From WHTK01 sp963711035 (GTDB lineage: Bacteria; Chloroflexota; Dehalococcoidia; DSTF01; WHTK01), in the NCBI GenBank assembly GCA_963711035.1, contig CAVQCN010000004.1, positions 62,001-126,000 of the forward strand: a stretch of 64,000 nt of DNA. Reading direction: 5' to 3'. Under the pieces are notes generated by a model. That model worked only from the letters and a program-made list of their open reading frames with translations. It made no database searches and was not told the origin of the DNA. Made by a program: the position numbers and the translations under genes. Within the stretch, counting starts at the first letter, position 1. Each line of letters starts with the position of its first letter. Below are positions 19,457-28,565 of the stretch, one piece after another.

Positions 19457-19471
19457 CTACTCGTCGAGTAG
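19457..19471. promoter_or_regulatory. 15-bp palindrome upstream of the Clp-N gene
   Basis: CTACTCGTCGAGTAG is a perfect palindrome with one central base. It overlaps or abuts a weak minus-strand promoter (TTGGCG, 17 bp, TAGATC) about 60 nt before the Clp-N start codon. It may be an operator. Confidence 0.4.
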
Positions 19472-19517
19472 TCATTCGCCAAGATTTCAAGATGCAGACA
19501 TTTCTCGCTCACGTCTC

Positions 19518-20582
19518 TCAGTCCATCGCTTCGGCAGGATGCGGACGGTTGCGCAGGCGCAAACCGACGAATATCAACGGCAGGGCGAAAATCGGCACCC
19601 ACCACGCGAAGACGAGAACCCGGACGGCGCCGCCCACGATGTCGCCCAGGAAGGCCATGCTGTCGTTCCAGCCGCGGCTCACCTGGTCGCCCAGCGTGGT
19701 GCCGCTGCCCGTGTCGCTGGTCTTGGCCACGACCACCGGCTGCAGGCTGACCGAGATCGTCGCCTCGTCCGTCAGGTTGTCGAGCAGGTTCATGCGGCCC
19801 TGGATCTGCTCGATCTGACCCCGCACGTCGGTGAGGCGGTCCTGCACCTGCAGGATGTCGCCGATGTTGTCCGCCTTGCCCAGCAGGGTAAGGAGCTGCG
19901 TCTCGGTCGCCTGCAGGTTGCGCAGGCGCGAGGCGAGGTCCGTGTACTGGTCGGTCACGTCGCCGGCGTTGGAGCTCTCGCTCACCACCTTGACGCCGAG
20001 GCCGCGCAGCTGACCGAGCACGTCCTGGTAGTGTGCCGCCGGCACGCGGATCGTCACGTTGGCGATCTGGTTGTCGCCCTTGTAGGAGAAGCTGGAGTTG
20101 GCGACGAAGCCGCCGGCGCTGCTCGCCACGCGACCCACCGCGTCGAAGCTCTGCCCCACGTCGTCGACCTGAAGCTGCAGTGCGGCCGTCTGCACGATCT
20201 TGCGGTCGTCGGTGGACGTGGATGCGGCGTTTTGCACCGGCCCGTACGGCGCCGAAGCCACGCCGCTCTTGCCGTCGCTCGCCGGCGCCGACTCCGCCAC
20301 GGACAGGTTGGGGCCGTTCGTGACCGAACCGCCGCTGGCCGTGCCGGTATCGCCGGCGACGTCGGCGCCGGCTACCTGGCTCAGCGCCCGGCTCACGATG
20401 TCATCCGGTGCAAAGGTCGCCTCGGGGAGCGGCGGCTCATCGACCGGCGCAACGCTGTCTCTCGAGCTGACGTTGCTGCTGCCGCTGTTGTCGCGAAAAG
20501 CAAAGCCGGCCGCGGCGAGTACCGCCAGCGCGACGGCGCCGATGGCCGCGTACTTCACGAGCCTGTGCCTGTTCATCCTCAA
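19518..20582 (-). CDS. DUF4349 membrane-anchored protein
   Basis: The 354-residue protein has an N-terminal signal/anchor (AAIGAVALAVLAAAGFAF), a low-complexity linker, a DUF4349 domain (about residues 125-300: KIVQTAALQLQVDDV, RVPAAHYQDVLGQL, then coiled coil around QDRLTDVRGQIEQIQGRM) and a C-terminal membrane helix with RNRPHPAEAMD. DUF4349 proteins are envelope proteins of unknown function that often hold a long coiled coil outside the membrane. The last 150 bp are repeated downstream (18783-18932). Confidence 0.85.
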   Translation of the reverse strand: MRMNRHRLVKYAAIGAVALAVLAAAGFAFRDNSGSSNVSSRDSVAPVDEPPLPEATFAPDDIVSRALSQVAGADVAGDTGTASGGSVTNGPNLSVAESAPASDGKSGVASAPYGPVQNAASTSTDDRKIVQTAALQLQVDDVGQSFDAVGRVASSAGGFVANSSFSYKGDNQIANVTIRVPAAHYQDVLGQLRGLGVKVVSESSNAGDVTDQYTDLASRLRNLQATETQLLTLLGKADNIGDILQVQDRLTDVRGQIEQIQGRMNLLDNLTDEATISVSLQPVVVAKTSDTGSGTTLGDQVSRGWNDSMAFLGDIVGGAVRVLVFAWWVPIFALPLIFVGLRLRNRPHPAEAMD

Positions 20583-20718
20583 CCTCCTGCGGGGTCTGAC
20601 GAATGCCTTTGCAGCATCAGACGCAAAGAGGTGAGGTTTGGTTCCCGTGGGTCAGTACGAAGGGCAGAGTTAAAGAAACGTCTTCGTCATCTCTGCACTT
20701 TGCGCTCCGTACTCTGCG

Positions 20719-21819
20719 CTAGGCGGCGCCGACTGCGTCCGCGATGCGGCGGCCCATCTCCTGGGTCGTGATTGGCTGCTCGCCGGGCTTGACGAGGTCC
20801 GGCGTGCGCGCGCCTTCCGCCAGCACCTTGTCGACGGCCTGCTCGACGGCCTGGGCCGCGTCCGGCAGGTCGAAGGAGAGGCGCAGCATCAGTGCGGCGC
20901 TGAGGATCATCGAGATCGGGTTCGCCTTGCCCTGACCGGCGATGTCCGGCGCCGAGCCGTGGATCGGCTCGTAGAGGCCGAAGCCTTTCTCGTTCAATGA
21001 CGCGGACCCGACGAGGCCGATGGAGCCGGGCAGCACCGACGCTTCGTCCGAGAGAATGTCGCCGAACAGGTTGGACGTGAGCATGACGTCGAACTGACGC
21101 GGATTGCTGATCAGCTGCATCGAGGCGTTGTCGACGTGCATGTACTCCAGCATCACGTCCGGGAACTCCTTGGCGATCTCCTCGACCACCTCGCGCCAGA
21201 AGACGCCGGACGTCATGACGTTCGACTTGGCAATCAGCGTCACCTTGCGCCGCCGCCCCGCGGCCAGCCGGAAGCCATCGCGGGCGAAGCGCTCAATCTC
21301 GTGCTCGCGGTAGACCTCGGTGTCGTAGACTTCGCGCTCCATGCGCTCGTGAGGGCCCTCCACCTGGCGCTCGCCGCTGGGGCCGAAGTAGATGCCGGAG
21401 GCCAGCTCGCGGCAGATGAGGATGTCGGTGCCGCGCACTCGGTCCTCCTTGATCGGCGAGAGGTCGAGCATCGAGTCGGGCACGATGATGGGGCGCAGGT
21501 TGAGGTAGAGGTCGAAATACTTGCGCAGCGGCAAGATCGCGTTCTTCTCCACGCCCTGCCACTTCGGATGGTTCACCTCGGTGGTCGGCCCGCCGAACGG
21601 ACCCTTGAGGATCGCGTCGGACGCGGCGCAGGTGTCGAGCGTGGACTGGGGAAGGTGCTCACCGAACGCGTCCCAGGCAGCGCCGCCGGCCAGCGCCTCC
21701 TGAAACTCGAAGGTGTGGCCGAAGCGCCGGCCCACGGCCTCGAGCACGCGGCGCGCCTCCGCCACGATCTCCGGCCCGATGTAGTCACCCGGTGTGACCG
21801 CGATCTTGAAGTTGCTCAT
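20719..21819 (-). CDS. leuB: 3-isopropylmalate dehydrogenase
   Basis: The 366-residue protein begins KIAVTPGDYIGPEIVAEA and has the family's Mg2+/substrate motif YMHVDNASMQL, LFGDILSDEAS and the nucleotide-site segment HGSAPDIAGQGKANP. The Asp-Ile after the Pro is the NAD-type signature. It oxidatively decarboxylates 3-isopropylmalate to 2-ketoisocaproate in leucine synthesis. It is the last gene of the ilv-leu operon, 11 bp after leuD. Confidence 0.95.
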   Translation of the reverse strand: MSNFKIAVTPGDYIGPEIVAEARRVLEAVGRRFGHTFEFQEALAGGAAWDAFGEHLPQSTLDTCAASDAILKGPFGGPTTEVNHPKWQGVEKNAILPLRKYFDLYLNLRPIIVPDSMLDLSPIKEDRVRGTDILICRELASGIYFGPSGERQVEGPHERMEREVYDTEVYREHEIERFARDGFRLAAGRRRKVTLIAKSNVMTSGVFWREVVEEIAKEFPDVMLEYMHVDNASMQLISNPRQFDVMLTSNLFGDILSDEASVLPGSIGLVGSASLNEKGFGLYEPIHGSAPDIAGQGKANPISMILSAALMLRLSFDLPDAAQAVEQAVDKVLAEGARTPDLVKPGEQPITTQEMGRRIADAVGAA

Positions 21820-21830
21820 GGAGGCTCCAG

Positions 21831-22424
21831 CTAGGCCGTCGTTGTTTCCGGCAGGAACTCGGGGCGCTTCGACTCGAAGGCCGTAATGTCGCCTTCATGC
21901 TGCAGTGTCAGGCTGATGTCGTCCAGCCCGTTGAGCAGGCAGTGCTTGACGAACGGGTCGATATCGAAGTGCGCCGACCAGTTGGCGTAGGACACGGTCT
22001 GCGACTCGAGGTCGATGCCGAGCTCGAAGTCGGGCGTCTCCTCCGCGCGCGCCAGCAGGCGGTCGACATCGTCCTTGGGCAGCACGACGGTAAGCAGGCC
22101 GATCTTGGCGCAGTTGTTGCGGAAGATGTCTGCGAAGGAGGGCGCGATGATCGCATTGAAGCCGTAATCCTGAATTGCCCAGGGCGCGTGCTCGCGGGAG
22201 GAGCCGCAGCCGAAGTTGGGCCCGGCCAGCAGAATGGGGGCGCCGGCGTACCGCTGGTCGTTGATGATGAAGTTCGGGTCCTGCCGCCAGCTATCGAACA
22301 GGAAGCGCCCGAAACCGGTTCGCTCCACCAGCTTCAGGTACTTTGCGGGGATGATCTGGTCCGTGTCGACGTCGGCGCGGTTGACGGGCAGCGTCTTGCC
22401 CTCGATGTGGTTCACGGGCTCCAT
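21831..22424 (-). CDS. leuD: 3-isopropylmalate dehydratase small subunit
   Basis: The 197-residue protein has the aconitase swivel-domain signature: DVDTDQIIPAKYLK, LLAGPNFGCGSSREHAPWA and FADIFRNNCAKIGLL. With LeuC it isomerises 2- to 3-isopropylmalate. It starts right after leuC stops and is followed by leuB; all run on the minus strand. Confidence 0.95.
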   Translation of the reverse strand: MEPVNHIEGKTLPVNRADVDTDQIIPAKYLKLVERTGFGRFLFDSWRQDPNFIINDQRYAGAPILLAGPNFGCGSSREHAPWAIQDYGFNAIIAPSFADIFRNNCAKIGLLTVVLPKDDVDRLLARAEETPDFELGIDLESQTVSYANWSAHFDIDPFVKHCLLNGLDDISLTLQHEGDITAFESKRPEFLPETTTA

Positions 22425-23837
22425 TTAATTCACCTTCCACTTGCGGATGTCGACGAAGTGCCCCGCGACCGCGGCCGCGGCCGCCATCTGGGGGCTGACG
22501 AGGTGGGTGCGGCCACCGGGACCCTGCCGTCCCTCGAAGTTGCGGTTCGAGGTCGAGGCACAGCGCTCGCCGGGCAGCAGGAAGTCCGGGTTCATGCCGA
22601 GACACATCGAACAGCCCGCGTCACGCCACTCGAAGCCCGCGTCCGCGAAGATTTTGTCGAGCCCTTCCTGCTCCGCCTGCGCCTTCACGAGACCGGAGCC
22701 CGGCACCACCATGGCGCGCACGCTGGGCGCCACGTGATAGCCGCGCACGACGCCGGCGGCGGCGCGCAGGTCCTCGATGCGCGAGTTGGTGCAGGAGCCG
22801 ATGAAGACGCGGTCAAGAGAGACGTCTTCGATCGCCGTGCCGGGCTTGAGGTCCTGATACTTCAGGGAGCGCCAGCCCAGCTCGCGGGCCTGCGTGTCCT
22901 CGAAGCTGTCCGGGTCGGGGATGCGAGACGTCACCGGCACGCTCTGAGCCGGCGTCGTGCCCCAGGTGACCGAGGGCTCGATGTCCTCGGCGATGAGGCT
23001 GACGGTCTTGTCGAACGTGGCGCTGTCGTCCGTAGGCAGCGAGCGCCAGTAGTCCAGCGCCGCCTCCCACTCCTTGCCCTTCGGCGCGAAGGGACGGCCT
23101 TCGACGTACGCGAAGGTCGTGTCGTCCGGCGCCACCATGCCGGCGCGGGCGCCGCCCTCGATCGACATGTTGCAGACCGTCATGCGGCCTTCCATCGACA
23201 AGTTGCGGATCGTGTCGCCGCGGTACTCGATAACGTGGCCGATGCCGCCGGAGACGCCGATCTGGCGGATGATCGCCAGGATGACGTCCTTCGCCGTGAC
23301 GCCGTCCGAGAGCTTGCCGTTGACCTCGACCGCCATTGTCTTCGGGCGCCGCTGGGGCAGTGTCTGCGTGGCGAGTACGTGCTCCACCTCAGACGTTCCG
23401 ATGCCGATCGCCAGCGCGCCGAGGGCGCCGTGCGTGGCCGTGTGGCTATCGCCGCACACGATGGTCATGCCGGGCTGAGACAGCCCCTGCTCCGGCCCGA
23501 TGACGTGGACGATGCCCTGCCGCACGTCGTTGACACCGAAGTACTGCAGGTCGAAGAAGTTCACGTTGTTGTCCAGCACCTCGACCTGCTGAATCGAAAG
23601 CGGGTCCGGCCAGGGCTTGTCGCGGTCGGCGGTCGGGACGTTGTGGTCTGGCGTCGCCACCGTGAGATCGGGGCGGCGGACCTTGCGGCCGGCCATGCGC
23701 AGCGACTCGAACGCCTGCGCCGAGGTCACTTCATGCACGAGGTGCAGATCGATGTACAGCAGATCGGGCTGGCCAGCCTCCGATCGCACGATGTGGGCGT
23801 CCCATATCTTCTCTGAAAGCGTCCTCGCTTCCGGCAT
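22425..23837 (-). CDS. leuC: 3-isopropylmalate dehydratase large subunit
   Basis: The 470-residue subunit has the [4Fe-4S] cysteine motifs (FIGSCTNSRIEDL and CSMCLGMNPD) and HEVTSAQAFESL near the start. It directly precedes leuD. Its ATG has AAGGGAG 6 nt upstream. The 159-bp gap to leuA holds a minus-strand TATAAT (23970-23965) and an imperfect hairpin, so an internal promoter is possible, but no good -35 box is seen. Confidence 0.95.
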   Translation of the reverse strand: MPEARTLSEKIWDAHIVRSEAGQPDLLYIDLHLVHEVTSAQAFESLRMAGRKVRRPDLTVATPDHNVPTADRDKPWPDPLSIQQVEVLDNNVNFFDLQYFGVNDVRQGIVHVIGPEQGLSQPGMTIVCGDSHTATHGALGALAIGIGTSEVEHVLATQTLPQRRPKTMAVEVNGKLSDGVTAKDVILAIIRQIGVSGGIGHVIEYRGDTIRNLSMEGRMTVCNMSIEGGARAGMVAPDDTTFAYVEGRPFAPKGKEWEAALDYWRSLPTDDSATFDKTVSLIAEDIEPSVTWGTTPAQSVPVTSRIPDPDSFEDTQARELGWRSLKYQDLKPGTAIEDVSLDRVFIGSCTNSRIEDLRAAAGVVRGYHVAPSVRAMVVPGSGLVKAQAEQEGLDKIFADAGFEWRDAGCSMCLGMNPDFLLPGERCASTSNRNFEGRQGPGGRTHLVSPQMAAAAAVAGHFVDIRKWKVN

Positions 23838-23996
23838 CTACTACTCCCTTGGGGGCGCCGTATCGCGCGCGGCACCCGCTATGTCCGAATTACGTAACGA
23901 TTATGTCATCTAGCCGCAGGCAGGCATGACCAGGTCGCAACCTGCTTCCAGGGCAGCGGCGATGATTATAGCGTCCCGACTCCGAAGCCTGCCTCG

Positions 23997-25736
23997 CTAC
24001 AGATGCTGGTGGCCGGCCGAAGCAAGCCGCTGCCGCCGAACCGCGCTGACGACGGCCTGCAAAGAAGCGCTGACGATGTTCGGGTCCGTTCCCACGCCCC
24101 AGCGCACTCTGCCGTCGGATGAGCGCGTCTCGACGTAGGCGACGGCAGTCGCGCCCTTGCCCGCTCCCATGGCGTGCTCTGCGTAGTCGATGACGTCGAC
24201 GTCAGTACCGAGGGCGCTGTTCAGCGCCGTGACGAAGGCCTCGATCGGCCCGTTGCCGCTGGCCCCAATCGTCAGCTCGACGCCGTCCACCACCACGTGG
24301 GCGTTTACCTCGCTGTGCTTGCCGCTATCGCCGGACCGCACCTCGTGGCTGAGCAGCTGGATCCCGGGGTTCTCCGGCAGATACTCGCGCTGGAATTCGT
24401 CCCACATCTCCTCGGGACTGATTTCCGTACCGCTGTCCTCCGTGACGTGCTGAATCGTCCTGGAGAACTCGATCTGCAAGCGGCGCGGCAGGTCAAAGCC
24501 GTGCTCCGTGCTCATGACGTAGGCAACGCCGCCCTTGCCGCTCTGGCTGTTGACCCTGACGACCGCTTCGTACGAGCGGCCTACGTGCTTCGGGTCGATG
24601 GGTAGATATGGCACCGCCCAGAACTCGTAGTCCTCAGCCGGCAGGCCGGCCGCTTCGCCCCTGGCGTACAGGGCGTCGAAGCCCTTCTTGATCGCGTCCT
24701 GGTGACTGCCGCTGAACGACGTGTAGACCAGCTCCCCGGCGTACGGGTGGCGCGGCGGCACGGGCAGGCGATTGCAGTACTCCGCTACACGCTTCAGCGC
24801 GTCGATGTCGCTGATGTCCAGCTCAGGGTCGACACCCAAAGCGAAGAGGTTGAGCGCCAGGTTGACGATGTCGACATTGCCCGTCCGCTCACCGTTGCCG
24901 AACAGTGTCCCCTCCACGCGATCGGCGCCGGCCATGACGCCGAACTCGGCGGCGGCGACACCCGTGCCGCGATCGTTGTGGGGATGGAGGCTGACGATAA
25001 CGGAGTCGCGATCGCGTACGTTGCGACAGAACCACTCGATGACGTCGCCGTAGACGTTGGGCGTGTAGCACTCGACCGTGGCCGGCAGATTGAGGATGAG
25101 CGGCGTTTCCGGCGTTGGCTTAATCACGTCCATGACGGCATGGCAGACGTCGAGCGCATATTGCGGTTCCGTTAGTGTGAAGCTCTCCGGCGAATACTCA
25201 TACCGGATGTTGCTGCCGGTCAGGGAGGCTTCCAGCTTGCGTGCCGTCTCCGCTGCGGTCACCGCGATTTCCATGATGCCTTCTTTGTCCTGACGGAAGA
25301 CAACCTCGCGTTGCAGCGGATTCGTGCTGTTATAGAAGTGGACGATGGCGTTGCGCACGCCGACCAGGTTCTCGTACGTGCGTTCGATGAGCTCATCACG
25401 GCACTGCGTGAGCACCTGGACGGTCACGTCGTCCGGGATCAGGTCCTCTTCGATAAGCTGGCGGACGAAGTCGTAGTCCGGCTGGCTGGCGGACGGGAAG
25501 CCGACCTCGATTTCCTTGAAGCCCATGCGGACCAGCGCCTCGAACATGCGACGCTTGCGCTCCGGGTCCATCGGGTCGATGAGCGCCTGGTTGCCGTCGC
25601 GCAGGTCGACGCTGCACCACGTAGGTGCCTTCTCGATGCGGCGATCAGGCCACGTGCGGTCTTCGAGCCGCAGCGGGAACCAGGGCTGGTACTTCTCAAA
25701 GGGCATCTTTGCGGGAATGACGTTCTGCGGAGGCAT
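23997..25736 (-). CDS. leuA: 2-isopropylmalate synthase (actinobacterial/yeast type)
   Basis: The 579-residue enzyme is of the longer LeuA type. The DRE-TIM barrel starts at WCSVDLRDGNQALIDPMD and has LHPHNDRGTGVA for the metal-site histidines. A C-terminal allosteric domain follows (VVDGVELTIGASGNGPIEA). It condenses 2-ketoisovalerate with acetyl-CoA and is normally inhibited by leucine through that domain. I prefer the ATG at 25736, with GGAGG 8 nt upstream, to a GTG three codons earlier that would overlap the ribosome binding site. Confidence 0.94.
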   Translation of the reverse strand: MPPQNVIPAKMPFEKYQPWFPLRLEDRTWPDRRIEKAPTWCSVDLRDGNQALIDPMDPERKRRMFEALVRMGFKEIEVGFPSASQPDYDFVRQLIEEDLIPDDVTVQVLTQCRDELIERTYENLVGVRNAIVHFYNSTNPLQREVVFRQDKEGIMEIAVTAAETARKLEASLTGSNIRYEYSPESFTLTEPQYALDVCHAVMDVIKPTPETPLILNLPATVECYTPNVYGDVIEWFCRNVRDRDSVIVSLHPHNDRGTGVAAAEFGVMAGADRVEGTLFGNGERTGNVDIVNLALNLFALGVDPELDISDIDALKRVAEYCNRLPVPPRHPYAGELVYTSFSGSHQDAIKKGFDALYARGEAAGLPAEDYEFWAVPYLPIDPKHVGRSYEAVVRVNSQSGKGGVAYVMSTEHGFDLPRRLQIEFSRTIQHVTEDSGTEISPEEMWDEFQREYLPENPGIQLLSHEVRSGDSGKHSEVNAHVVVDGVELTIGASGNGPIEAFVTALNSALGTDVDVIDYAEHAMGAGKGATAVAYVETRSSDGRVRWGVGTDPNIVSASLQAVVSAVRRQRLASAGHQHL

Positions 25737-25845
25737 CAGGCGCACCTCCGCCGGGTCACCCCGTATAAGACTGAACGAGAACTATGACAACGGCCGGTCA
25801 TTTCGGCTCCTCCCTCGAATCGAGTTTCTGGCACAAGTCCAGGCA

Positions 25846-25877
25846 GGCCCTCCTCTCGCGCTAGGCGAGAGAGGGCC
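25846..25877. other. Hairpin between ilvN and leuA
   Basis: A foldback of about 13 bp with one bulge (GGCCCTC..CTCGC with GCGAGAGAGGGCC) lies in the 231-bp ilvN-leuA gap. No T-run follows on the minus strand, so it is more likely an mRNA-stability or processing hairpin, or a dispersed repeat, than a terminator. Confidence 0.35.
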
Positions 25878-25967
25878 GGAGAAGTCTGAGGCGGCCCCGT
25901 AAACGCGGAGTCAGACCGCTCGCCCCGATCGGGGCCGGTTTCATCCGCACCACGTCCGCTCGTTGAG

Positions 25968-26537
25968 TCACAGCAGGCTGCCTACCTGGGCTTTGCCCTC
26001 ACCGGCGGAGCGGTAATGGCGAAAGCCGTCTTCGTGATGGACGCCGGGGCCGCCGCGCGTCATGGCGATACGGCCGGTCCGCATCAGCTCCTTGACGCCG
26101 AAGGGCGTCAGCAGCTCGTACAGCGCCTCGATCTTGTCCTCGTTGCCGGTGACCTCGACGACCAGCGAGTCCGCCGCGACATCGATGATGTTGGCGCGGA
26201 ACATGGCGACGATGTCCACGATCTCGGCCCGGCTGTTGGCGTCCGCGGCCACCCGGATCAGGGCCAGCTCCCGCGCCACGATGTCCTCACCGCTGAGGTC
26301 CGTAATCTGGACCACCTCAATGACCTTGAACAGCTGCTTGGTCACCTGGTCGACGTCGTGCATGGCGCCGTCGACCGTAAAGGTCATGCGCGAGAGGCCG
26401 GGTATCTCCGAGTGGCCGACAGCCAGCGACTCGATGTTGAAGCCGCGCTGCCGCCACTTGGAGACGATGCGGTTGAGCACGCCAGGCTTGTCCTCGACCA
26501 GCGCGACGATCGTGTGATGCTGTGCTCGCGAGGGCAT
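25968..26537 (-). CDS. ilvN: Acetolactate synthase small (regulatory) subunit
   Basis: The 189-residue protein has an ACT domain at its N-terminus (HTIVALVEDKPGVLNRIV, GFNIESLAVGHSE) and the IlvH/IlvN C-terminal domain (DIVAMFRANIIDVAADSLVVEVTG). It confers valine feedback on IlvB. Its ATG overlaps the ilvB stop (TGATG). A longer open frame extends antisense-like into ilvB and is not the gene. Confidence 0.94.
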   Translation of the reverse strand: MPSRAQHHTIVALVEDKPGVLNRIVSKWRQRGFNIESLAVGHSEIPGLSRMTFTVDGAMHDVDQVTKQLFKVIEVVQITDLSGEDIVARELALIRVAADANSRAEIVDIVAMFRANIIDVAADSLVVEVTGNEDKIEALYELLTPFGVKELMRTGRIAMTRGGPGVHHEDGFRHYRSAGEGKAQVGSLL

Positions 26538-28258
26538 CAGTGCGTCCCTCCCATCGCCGGCTGGCCGCTGCGCTGCGGCGCCTGCTCGTACGGCGAATCG
26601 ACCGTCTCCTGCAGCGACGCGCCGGGCGGCACCATGGGGAACGTGTTCTCGTACTCCTCGACCTGGAAGTCGATCAATACGGGGCCGGGGTGGCTCAGCG
26701 CCAGGTCGATACTCGGCTGCACCTGCGATTTGTCGGTAACGCGCAGGGCACGCATGCCGTAGGCCTCGGCCAGCTTGACGAAGTCGGGCTGATATATGCG
26801 CACCGAGGAGAGGTTGTTCTTGTAGAACAACTCCTGCCACTGGCGCACCATGCCCAGGTAGCCGTTGTTGATGATGGCGAACTTGATCGGCAGCTCGTAC
26901 TCGACCACCGTGGCAAGCTCCTGCGACGTCATCTGAAAGCCTCCGTCGCCGCAGATAGACCAGACGGTAGACTTCAGGTCGGCGAACTGAGCGCCGACCG
27001 CGGCCGGCACCTCGAAGCCCATCGTGCCGAGGCCCCCGGATGTGACGAAGCCAGCCGGCTTGTCGATCCAGAAGTACTGCGCCGCCCACATCTGGTGCTG
27101 GCCGACGCCGGTCACGTAGTAGGCGTCGGCGCCCGACGCGTCGTAAATCGACTTGATGACGTACTGCGGCAAGATCTTGTCCGTCTCCGGGAAGCTGATC
27201 GAGGGATGCTTGTCGCGCAGGTCACGGATCCAGGCCAGCCACTCGTCGTGGCGAGCGGGGTCGACCTGCTGAATGAGCTCGTTCAACACCTGCTTCACGT
27301 CACCGACAATCGGCACCGCCGTCGGCAGGTTCTTGCCGATCTCGGCCGGATCGATGTCGATATGGACGATCTTGGCGTGCGGCGCGAAGTCGTTGAGACG
27401 GCCGGTAACACGGTCGTCGAAGCGCATGCCGACCGACATCAGCAGGTCGCACTCGCTGATCGCCTGGTTATTCCAATACATGCCGTGCATGCCGGGCATG
27501 CCCATGTTCAACTCGTGCGTGCCAGGAAAACCGCCGAGGCCCAGCAGCGTCGTGATCACGGGGATCTGGGCCCGCTCCGCGAATGCGACGAGCTCGTCCC
27601 AGGCGCGCGAGATGACGACGCCGTGGCCGGCCATGATCACGGGCTTCTGTGCCTCGTTGATCAGCTTCGCAGCTCGTCCGATCTGATGCGGATCCGCCTC
27701 GATGTCGGCGTGATAGCCGGGCAGGTTCAGGGCCGGCGGCCACTCGAACTCGCAGGTCTGCTGCTGCACGTCGCGCGGGATGTCGACCAAGACGGGGCCA
27801 GGACGTCCTGTCGTGGCGATATGGAACGCCTCGTGGATCGCCGGGGCGATGTCCTCGACGTTGAGCACCAGCGTGTTGTGCTTGGTAATCGGGATCGTGA
27901 TGCCGGTAATGTCCGCTTCCTGGAAGCCGTCGCGGCCGATCAGCCAGCTGACGACGGCGCCCGTGATGCAGACAACCGGCACCGAGTCCATCCAGGCGTT
28001 GGCGATACCGGTAACCAGGTTGGTGGCGCCGGGGCCGGACGTGGCCCAGCAAACACCTGCTTTGCCTGTGATGCGCGCGTAGGCGTCGGCGGCGTGCGCG
28101 GCCGCCTGCTCGTGCCGCACCATGACGTGCCGCAGGGCCGGGTACTGGGGCAGCGTGTCGTACATGGGCAGGTTGGCGCCGCCGGGATAACCGAAGACGG
28201 TATCGGTACCCTCGCGAATGAGGGACTCCATGATGATCTGTGCGCCTGTGAGTTTCAC
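26537..28258 (-). CDS. ilvB: Acetolactate synthase large subunit
   Basis: The 573-residue ThDP enzyme has an N-terminal PYR domain with VFGYPGGANLPMYD and the catalytic Glu in VRHEQAAAHAADAYAR. A central FAD-binding domain and a C-terminal PP domain follow (GDGGFQMTSQELATV, then NNGYLGMVRQW for ThDP-Mg). It makes acetolactate or acetohydroxybutyrate for valine, leucine and isoleucine. It is the first enzyme gene behind the T-box leader. ilvC and ilvD are not in the window. Confidence 0.95.
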   Translation of the reverse strand: MKLTGAQIIMESLIREGTDTVFGYPGGANLPMYDTLPQYPALRHVMVRHEQAAAHAADAYARITGKAGVCWATSGPGATNLVTGIANAWMDSVPVVCITGAVVSWLIGRDGFQEADITGITIPITKHNTLVLNVEDIAPAIHEAFHIATTGRPGPVLVDIPRDVQQQTCEFEWPPALNLPGYHADIEADPHQIGRAAKLINEAQKPVIMAGHGVVISRAWDELVAFAERAQIPVITTLLGLGGFPGTHELNMGMPGMHGMYWNNQAISECDLLMSVGMRFDDRVTGRLNDFAPHAKIVHIDIDPAEIGKNLPTAVPIVGDVKQVLNELIQQVDPARHDEWLAWIRDLRDKHPSISFPETDKILPQYVIKSIYDASGADAYYVTGVGQHQMWAAQYFWIDKPAGFVTSGGLGTMGFEVPAAVGAQFADLKSTVWSICGDGGFQMTSQELATVVEYELPIKFAIINNGYLGMVRQWQELFYKNNLSSVRIYQPDFVKLAEAYGMRALRVTDKSQVQPSIDLALSHPGPVLIDFQVEEYENTFPMVPPGASLQETVDSPYEQAPQRSGQPAMGGTH

Positions 28259-28345
28259 TCCATCCTCCGGGAGTCAGCCGGCCGTCTCAGGCCGACGGAT
28301 TGTCGCTTGGTCGTTCACGTCCCTCCCCGCGCGGGCGAGAAAGGA

Positions 28346-28516
28346 CTAGCTAAGGAGGAGAGCCAGGAATGCAGGCCGCAGCGTCCTTAGCGGAGCAGAC
28401 GCGAGCTCCAGGCCCGCGCGGCCTACTGCCAGGTCTCGGCCTGCCGAACCCACAGTCGAGTTCTCGACAGAATCCGAGACCCTGATGGCCTCCGCTGCTA
28501 GCGACCGTATCGTCAT
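28346..28516 (-). CDS. Possible small ORF between T-box and ilvB, Leu-rich end
   Basis: A 56-codon frame begins with ATG at 28516 behind a fair ribosome binding site (AAGGAAAAC) and ends FLALLLS, with several leucine codons just before the stop. It sits after the T-box terminator hairpin and 87 bp before ilvB. It could be a chance frame, a small protein or a leader peptide for a second, translational layer of leucine control. No homology is recognised. Confidence 0.25.
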   Translation of the reverse strand: MTIRSLAAEAIRVSDSVENSTVGSAGRDLAVGRAGLELASAPLRTLRPAFLALLLS

Positions 28517-28530
28517 CGTTTTCCTTCGGC

Positions 28531-28550
28531 GATCGGGGAACGCCCCGATC
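28531..28550. other. Perfect hairpin after the T-box
   Basis: Complementary 8-nt arms GATCGGGG and CCCCGATC enclose 4 nt, just upstream of the small ORF's ribosome binding site. There is no T-run. Confidence 0.4.
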
Positions 28551-28565
28551 TTTGCCTCGCAAACC

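Noticed and set aside
18783..19670. Insertion sequence carrying the Clp-N gene
   Set aside because: No transposase or terminal inverted repeats; the flanks are copies of the DUF4349 3' end.
21897..23816. 639-codon open frame opposite leuC/leuD
   Set aside because: It spans two real genes in antisense with no family signature.
25746..25967. Terminator or attenuator between ilvN and leuA
   Set aside because: The hairpin has no T-run and no leader peptide; leuA is likely read from the upstream promoter.
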